Part shown: piece after piece, positions 59,391-64,000 of the stretch | Position numbering within the stretch: position 1 is the first letter of the stretch | How the letters are laid out: every line of letters begins with the position of its first letter | NCBI RefSeq assembly: GCF_039526245.1 | Contig: NZ_BAAAIV010000001.1 | Span: 124,001 to 188,000, forward strand | Length of the DNA stretch: 64,000 bases | DNA from: Arthrobacter_H rhombi | GTDB lineage: Bacteria > Actinomycetota > Actinomycetes > Actinomycetales > Micrococcaceae | Direction of reading: 5' to 3' | The notes under the pieces: model-generated | What the model saw: the letters and a program-made list of their open reading frames with translations, nothing else | Database searches by the model: none | Told to the model about the DNA's origin: nothing | Program-made: the position numbers and the translations under genes

Positions 59391-60131
59391 GTGGAGCACC
59401 CCGCCACCACGCCGCGCCATGAGGCGCTGGACGCCGCACAGCGGGTCCCCACCGCCGCCGACCTGGACACGCTGAGTCGCCAGCTCGGCCGTCCGGCCCG
59501 CGATGTGGTGGAGATCGGCGCGCGCTGCGTCTGCGGCAACCCGTTGGTGGCCACCACGGCACCGCGCCTGGCCTCGGGGATCCCGTTCCCGACCACGTTC
59601 TACCTCACGCATCCGGTCATCACCGCGGCGGTGTCCCGGCTCGAAGCCGCCGGCACCATGGCGGAGATGACCGAACGGCTCGGCCACGACACCGACCTGG
59701 CCGAGGCCTACACCGGTGCCCACCGGGACTACCTGGCAGCACGCCAGGCCATTGGCACCCGGACCGGAGTGGGCCCGGTACCGGAAATCGACGGCGTCTC
59801 CGCCGGCGGCATGCCCTCCCGGGTCAAATGCCTGCACGTGCTGGTCGGTCATTCACTGGCCGCCGGCCCCGGGGTCAACCCGCTGGGGGACGAGGCCATC
59901 GCCGGCATCGCCGAGTGGTGGACCGCGGACCGCTGCCAGTGCGGCGGAGCCTGGGATACCGAGGCCCCCGTGCCCGACCGCGACCGCAGCCGCCACGTGA
60001 AGACCCAGGCGGAGGACCCGGCTGCCAAGAAGGCCCGCCGCGCCACCGCCCGGCAGGCCCGCGAACAGCAGGAAACCGGCGAGGCCACCACGGGGGACAC
60101 CACCACGAACACCACAGGAGGCCAGGCATGA
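59391..60131 (+). CDS. DUF501 domain protein
   Basis: A 246-aa protein. The DUF501 core (about residues 22-190) has LSRQLGRPARDVVEIGARCVCGNP, FPTTFYLTHPVITAAVSRLEA and RVKCLHVLVGHSLAAGPGVNPLGDEA. Four Cys in two pairs (CVC and CQC) suggest metal binding. The C-terminal ~45 residues are a disordered Lys/Arg/Thr tail. The function is unknown, but it is conserved next to divIC and ppx in actinobacteria. GTG start with AAGGAG 7 nt upstream; its stop overlaps the ppx start as ATGA. Confidence 0.92.
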   Translation: MEHPATTPRHEALDAAQRVPTAADLDTLSRQLGRPARDVVEIGARCVCGNPLVATTAPRLASGIPFPTTFYLTHPVITAAVSRLEAAGTMAEMTERLGHDTDLAEAYTGAHRDYLAARQAIGTRTGVGPVPEIDGVSAGGMPSRVKCLHVLVGHSLAAGPGVNPLGDEAIAGIAEWWTADRCQCGGAWDTEAPVPDRDRSRHVKTQAEDPAAKKARRATARQAREQQETGEATTGDTTTNTTGGQA

Positions 60132-61081
60132 GGGTCGCGGGCATCGACTGCGGGACCAACTCCATCCGCCTGCTGATCGCCGATGTCATCGAGGACGACG
60201 ACGGCAACGCGCGTCTGGTCGACATCGTCCGCGAAATGCGCATCGTGCGCCTGGGCCAGGGCGTGGATGCCACCGGCAACTTCGCCCCGGAGGCGCTGGA
60301 GCGCACCCTCGCTGCGGTCGACGAGTACGCGGCACTGATCGGCGCCCATGGCGCCCAGCACGTCCGATTTGTCGCCACGTCGGCGACCCGCGATGCCGGA
60401 AACCGCGCGGAATTCATCGACGGCGTCCGCCACCGCCTCGGCGTGGAACCCGAAGTCATCGAGGGATCCGAGGAAGCCCAGCTGAGCTTCGCCGGGGCCG
60501 TCTCGGTGCGCCCGCCCGCGGACGGCGAGGACATCCTGGTCATCGACCTGGGTGGCGGGTCCACCGAATTCGTCGTCGGCAACTCCGACGGAGTCCGCGG
60601 TGCCATCAGCATCGACATGGGCTGCGTTCGCTACACCGAACGCTTCCTCACCGATGACCCACCGACCGCCGAACAGGTAGCCGCCGCCGAGGCCGAGGCC
60701 AACCGGCAAATCGATGACGTGTTCGCCGCCCTCCCGATCCAGGACGTGGACCGCGTCGTGGGGGTGGCGGGAACGATCACCACCATCACCGCGCACGTGC
60801 TGGATCTGCACCGTTACGAACCGGAGTCCATCGACGGTACGGATCTGCCCCTGGGCGTCATCGAGGCAGCCGCGAGCGAATTCCTCTCTTTTTCGCGCGC
60901 ACGCCGCGAACAGCTGCCCTACATGCACCCCGGCCGGGTGGACGTGATTGGTGCCGGATCGCTGATCTACCGGACGATCCTGCGCCGGGTCGCCGAGGCC
61001 ACCGGGAACCGGGTGCACACCGCCGGGGCCAGCGAGCACGATATTCTGGATGGCATTGCCCTCGGATTGGCGCGGAACTAG
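60128..61081 (+). CDS. ppx: Ppx/GppA family exopolyphosphatase
   Basis: A 317-aa short-form Ppx/GppA phosphatase with the ASKHA ATPase fold. AGIDCGTNSIRLLIADV is the first phosphate loop. TSATRDAGNRAEFI, VIEGSEEAQLSFAGA, IDLGGGSTEFVVG and VGVAGTITTITAHVLDLHRY follow. It removes phosphate from polyphosphate or pppGpp. It lacks the C-terminal HD-like extension of E. coli Ppx, as is usual for actinobacterial members. It is translationally coupled to DUF501 by ATGA. Confidence 0.94.
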   Translation: MRVAGIDCGTNSIRLLIADVIEDDDGNARLVDIVREMRIVRLGQGVDATGNFAPEALERTLAAVDEYAALIGAHGAQHVRFVATSATRDAGNRAEFIDGVRHRLGVEPEVIEGSEEAQLSFAGAVSVRPPADGEDILVIDLGGGSTEFVVGNSDGVRGAISIDMGCVRYTERFLTDDPPTAEQVAAAEAEANRQIDDVFAALPIQDVDRVVGVAGTITTITAHVLDLHRYEPESIDGTDLPLGVIEAAASEFLSFSRARREQLPYMHPGRVDVIGAGSLIYRTILRRVAEATGNRVHTAGASEHDILDGIALGLARN

Positions 61082-61133
61082 AGAGTTGCGCGCCAGCCGC
61101 ACCCCGTCGTCGTACCCCCGGAAGGAACCGCCC

Positions 61134-62618
61134 GTGAGGCCCCGTCCACAGCGTGCTGCCGCCGCGTTCCTGGCTGCCCTGGTCGCCGCCGGATCGCTGC
61201 TGGTCGCCGCGCCCGCCGCGCAGGCCGACCACATCCGCGACAGCGAGTACTGGCTCGAATCCTCCGGGATCAAGCAGGCGTGGAAGACCTCGAAGGGCGA
61301 GGGGGTCAAGGTGGCGGTCATCGACACCGGCACCGACGGATCGCATCCCGACCTGCGTGGACAGGTGGTCGGCGGCAAGGACTTCTCCGGCGCGGGCGAC
61401 TCCAACGGGACGGCGCCGATCGGTGCGCTGCCGGAGCACGGCACCCTGGTCGGCACGCTGCTGGCCGGCCACGGCAACAACGCCGAGGCCATCGCCAAGG
61501 CCAAGGCGGAGGCGGAAAAGCAGGACATCGCCTGGAAACGGGCGGTGAAGGACGCGAAGAAGGACGACGAGGATCCGCCGAAAAAGCCGAAACCCGTCAA
61601 GATCCCGAAGCCGGGCCCCGGTCCGGACGGGGTCATCGGCGTCGCCCCGAAGGCCGAACTGATTTCCGGATCGCTCTGGCTGGGCTCCGAGAACCCGGGA
61701 GGCGTCCCGGTCAGCGAGCAGGTCCCCGAGGCCGTCAAATGGGCGGTGGACCAGGGGGCAAAGGTGATCAACATGTCGCTCGGTTCCACCACCCCCAGTT
61801 GGCCGACCAGCTGGGACGACGCGTTCCAGTACGCCGAGGAACATGATGTGGTGATCGTCGCCGCCGCGGGCAACCGGGCCGGCGGCATGGAGCAGGTCGG
61901 GGCCCCCGCGACCATCCCCGGAGTGCTCACCGTGGCCGGGGTGGACAAGAAGGGCAAGGCCAGCTGGGACTCCTCCACGCAGGGGATCAGCATCGGCGTG
62001 GCGGCGCCGGCCGACCCGCTCGTGGGCGGACTGCCCGACGGCGGCTATGCCGACTGGTCGGGAACCTCCGGCGCGGCACCGCTGGTCTCCGGGGTGGCCG
62101 CCCTGATCCGTTCGAAGTACCCGGACATGAAGGCCGCCGACGTCATCGAGCGCATCCTGGTCACGGCCCGGGACGCCGGCAAGCCGGGGGTCGACAACCT
62201 CTACGGCTACGGGCTCCTCGACGCCGAGGCGGCGCTGACGGCGGATGTGCCCTCGGTGCAGGAGAACCCGCTGGGCACCATCAGCGAGTGGATCCACGTC
62301 CACCGCCGCGGCCAGCCGGCGGCCCCCAGCACCACGGCACCGCGCACCAAACCCGAGGCGAAGTCCACCGTGGCGCCCATCGCCGCGCCCCGGGCCCAGG
62401 CGCCGGCCGAGCCGGGAGGCGTGTTGCCCGGCGTCCTGGTCATCGGATTCGGGTCTCTGCTGGTGCTCGTCATCGCCGCCGGAGCGGTGCAGGTGGGCCT
62501 GGCACGACGACGGAACCGGGCTGCGCGCGCAGCCTCCACCGGGACCATCGCCGGCGGGGAATGGACCGCAGCGCCGGACGGCCACGACCCCTTTGACGAT
62601 CTCCCCGAAAGTAGATAG
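61134..62618 (+). CDS. Mycosin-like S8 (subtilisin family) membrane-anchored serine protease
   Basis: A 494-aa exported subtilase. It has an N-terminal signal peptide ending near PAAQA (~residue 31). The catalytic triad is Asp64 (AVIDTGTDGSHPDL), His102 (LPEHGTLVGTLLAGHG) and Ser312 (WSGTSGAAPLVSG), with Asn in VVIVAAAGNRAGG. A Lys/Pro-rich insertion (about 115-165) follows the His helix. A Pro/Ala linker precedes a C-terminal transmembrane helix (about 435-457) and a basic tail, as in type VII secretion mycosins. No ESX genes are present in the window. The GTG start has GGAAGG 8-9 nt upstream. Confidence 0.93.
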   Translation: MRPRPQRAAAAFLAALVAAGSLLVAAPAAQADHIRDSEYWLESSGIKQAWKTSKGEGVKVAVIDTGTDGSHPDLRGQVVGGKDFSGAGDSNGTAPIGALPEHGTLVGTLLAGHGNNAEAIAKAKAEAEKQDIAWKRAVKDAKKDDEDPPKKPKPVKIPKPGPGPDGVIGVAPKAELISGSLWLGSENPGGVPVSEQVPEAVKWAVDQGAKVINMSLGSTTPSWPTSWDDAFQYAEEHDVVIVAAAGNRAGGMEQVGAPATIPGVLTVAGVDKKGKASWDSSTQGISIGVAAPADPLVGGLPDGGYADWSGTSGAAPLVSGVAALIRSKYPDMKAADVIERILVTARDAGKPGVDNLYGYGLLDAEAALTADVPSVQENPLGTISEWIHVHRRGQPAAPSTTAPRTKPEAKSTVAPIAAPRAQAPAEPGGVLPGVLVIGFGSLLVLVIAAGAVQVGLARRRNRAARAASTGTIAGGEWTAAPDGHDPFDDLPESR

Positions 62619-62648
62619 TGAAGACTTTCACATAAGGGTCATCCGCGT

Positions 62649-62654
62649 TAGGAT
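62649..62654 (+). promoter_or_regulatory. -10 box of a leaderless promoter for ndh
   Basis: TAGGAT, 6 nt (GGAGCC), ATG at 62661. The GGAG lies only 2 nt before the ATG, too close for normal ribosome binding, so a leaderless start fits better. The -35 is weak. Confidence 0.5.
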
Positions 62655-62660
62655 GGAGCC

Positions 62661-64000
62661 ATGGCAAACACTCCTGAACTGTCCGATCGCCCACGTATCC
62701 TCGTCGTCGGCGGTGGCTACGTCGGTTTGTACGTCGCGATGAAGCTGCAGAACAAGGTCAAGGCCCACGGCGGCATCGTCACCGTGGTCGACCCGCTGCC
62801 CTACATGACCTACCAGCCGTTCCTGCCCGAGGTGGCCGCCGGCCAGATCGAGCCGCGCCACGCGATCGTCTCGCACCGCGCCCACCTGGACAACGCGGAA
62901 CTGATCACCGGCCGCGTGACGGCCGTGGACCACGCCAACCGCAAGGCAGTCATCGTCCCCTCCCAGGGCGAGCCCTTCGAGCTCGGATACCGTGACGTCG
63001 TCATGGCCGCCGGCGCCATCACCAAGACCTTCCCGATCCCGGGCCTGGCCGAAGCCGGCATTGGCCTGAAGACCATCGAGGAAGCGGTGACCCTGCGCAA
63101 CAAGGTCCTGGAGCGCATCGAGACCGCCTCCATGATGAGCGACCCGGCGGCCCGCCGTCGTGCCCTGACCTTCGTCGTCGTCGGCGGTGGCTTCGCCGGC
63201 ATCGAGACGATCACCGAGATCGAGGACATGGCCCGCGCCGCAGTCGCCAAGACCAGCCGCGTCGAACAGGACGAGATCCGCTTCGTGATGGTCGAGGCCA
63301 TGGGCCGGATCATGCCCGAGGTCACCGAAGAGCAGGCCGTCTGGGTCGTGGAGCACATGCGCTCGCGCGGCATCGAGGTCCTGCTGAACACGTCGCTGGG
63401 CAAGGTCGACGGCGCCAAGCTGGAACTGACCAACATGGTGGACAAGACCCCCGGCGAGTCGTTCGAGGCAGATACCCTCATCTGGACCGCAGGCGTCCAG
63501 GCGAACCCGATGGTCCGCTCCACCGATTTCCCGATCGAGCCGCGCGGACGCGTGCGCACCGGCACCGACCTGCGCATCACCGGCGACGATGGCCCCATCG
63601 AGGGTGCCTGGGCCGCAGGCGACGTGGCAGCAGTGCCCGACGTCACCGGTGGCCTGCCCGACGGCACCTGTGTCCCCAACGCGCAGCACGCCGTCCGCCA
63701 GGCCAAGCTGCTCGCCGCGAACATCTACGCCACCCGCTACGGTGTGGGCCAGGTGCGCGAGTACGAGCACAAGAACCTGGGCGCCGTCGCCGGCTTCGGC
63801 ACCGGCAAGGGCGTGGCCAAGATCATGGGCCTGCAGCTCAAGGGGCTCCCTGCCTGGGCCGCCCACCGCGGGTACCACGGCATGGCCATGCCGACGTTCG
63901 AGCGCAAGTTCCGCGTGGTCGGTGGCTGGTTCTCCAGCCTGCTGTTCAAGCGCGACATCACGCAGATCTCCGACCTGCAGACCCCGCGTCGCCAGTTCGT
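62661..64000 (+). CDS. ndh: Type II NADH dehydrogenase (NDH-2), 3' end outside window
   Basis: A membrane-associated single-subunit flavoenzyme passing electrons from NADH to menaquinone without proton pumping. The first 446 codons are visible and the frame is open at the right edge. The FAD site is RILVVGGGYVGLYVAMKLQ (residues 12-30). A second nucleotide site is TFVVVGGGFAGIETITEIE, with EGAWAAGDVAAVPDV and CVPNAQHAVRQAKLLAANI in the FAD/quinone region. The protein looks near its usual full length, so only a short tail is missing. Confidence 0.95.
   Translation, partial: MANTPELSDRPRILVVGGGYVGLYVAMKLQNKVKAHGGIVTVVDPLPYMTYQPFLPEVAAGQIEPRHAIVSHRAHLDNAELITGRVTAVDHANRKAVIVPSQGEPFELGYRDVVMAAGAITKTFPIPGLAEAGIGLKTIEEAVTLRNKVLERIETASMMSDPAARRRALTFVVVGGGFAGIETITEIEDMARAAVAKTSRVEQDEIRFVMVEAMGRIMPEVTEEQAVWVVEHMRSRGIEVLLNTSLGKVDGAKLELTNMVDKTPGESFEADTLIWTAGVQANPMVRSTDFPIEPRGRVRTGTDLRITGDDGPIEGAWAAGDVAAVPDVTGGLPDGTCVPNAQHAVRQAKLLAANIYATRYGVGQVREYEHKNLGAVAGFGTGKGVAKIMGLQLKGLPAWAAHRGYHGMAMPTFERKFRVVGGWFSSLLFKRDITQISDLQTPRRQF

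Overview
The window is 64 kb of high-GC, gene-dense chromosome from an actinobacterium, most likely a member of the Micrococcaceae (Arthrobacter-like). The basis is the gene content and order: a monomeric NADP-isocitrate dehydrogenase, an sdhCDAB operon next to a mannose-1-phosphate guanylyltransferase and an M20 amidohydrolase, the run mazG-eno-FtsB/DivIC-DUF501-Ppx, frequent GTG/TTG starts, and many TANNNT boxes 6-7 nt before a start codon (leaderless transcripts). I see no phage, transposase, CRISPR, rRNA or tRNA gene. There is one assembly gap of 47 N at 48124-48170.

Layout, 0-8 kb: the C-terminus of an acidic unknown protein, purH, a small membrane protein, a lipoprotein-like alpha/beta hydrolase, a BadF/NagK-type kinase, a DUF6318 lipoprotein and icd. 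7.8-13 kb: a peptide/nickel-type ABC importer operon read leftwards (binding protein, two permeases, one fused double ATPase). 13.2-14.3 kb: a bile-acid:sodium symporter family protein. 14.3-19.7 kb: a leftward operon of ROK regulator and sugar ABC importer (ATPase, permease, ChvE-type binding protein). 19.7-24.9 kb: a leftward run of a GCS2-type ligase, a Gfo/Idh/MocA oxidoreductase, a gamma-carbonic-anhydrase-like protein, purU and a flavin oxidoreductase.

25-27.4 kb holds glyA-folD under a well-conserved ZTP riboswitch. With purU nearby and purH at the left end, one-carbon and purine genes are a theme. 27.5-36.3 kb is an envelope/stress-like stretch: a NarL-type two-component system, a SHOCT protein, a membrane-anchored repetitive protein, a fatty acid desaturase, an ABC exporter with two permeases, a VOC protein and an overlapping 51-codon ORF. 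36.3-40.6 kb: a small membrane protein, xthA, trpS, a 2'-5' RNA ligase-like protein and a YihY-type membrane protein. 40.7-44.2 kb: sdhCDAB, leftward.

44.4-56.2 kb runs rightward: mannose-1-phosphate guanylyltransferase, amidohydrolase, then a nucleoside uptake and salvage block (BMP-family lipoprotein, the gap, ABC ATPase, two permeases, cytidine deaminase, thymidine phosphorylase, DedA protein, adenosine deaminase). 56.2-64 kb: a degenerate MazG, enolase, a division protein with a long disordered N-terminus, DUF501, Ppx/GppA, a mycosin-like subtilase and a type II NADH dehydrogenase cut by the right edge.

Most of the window is ordinary core chromosome. I did not find an obviously new multi-gene system. 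The parts most worth a second look are the leaderless start architecture, the ZTP riboswitch, the repetitive membrane protein, the short overlapping ORFs, the coding sequence probably hidden by the gap, the subtilase without a type VII locus nearby, and several unassigned palindromes.
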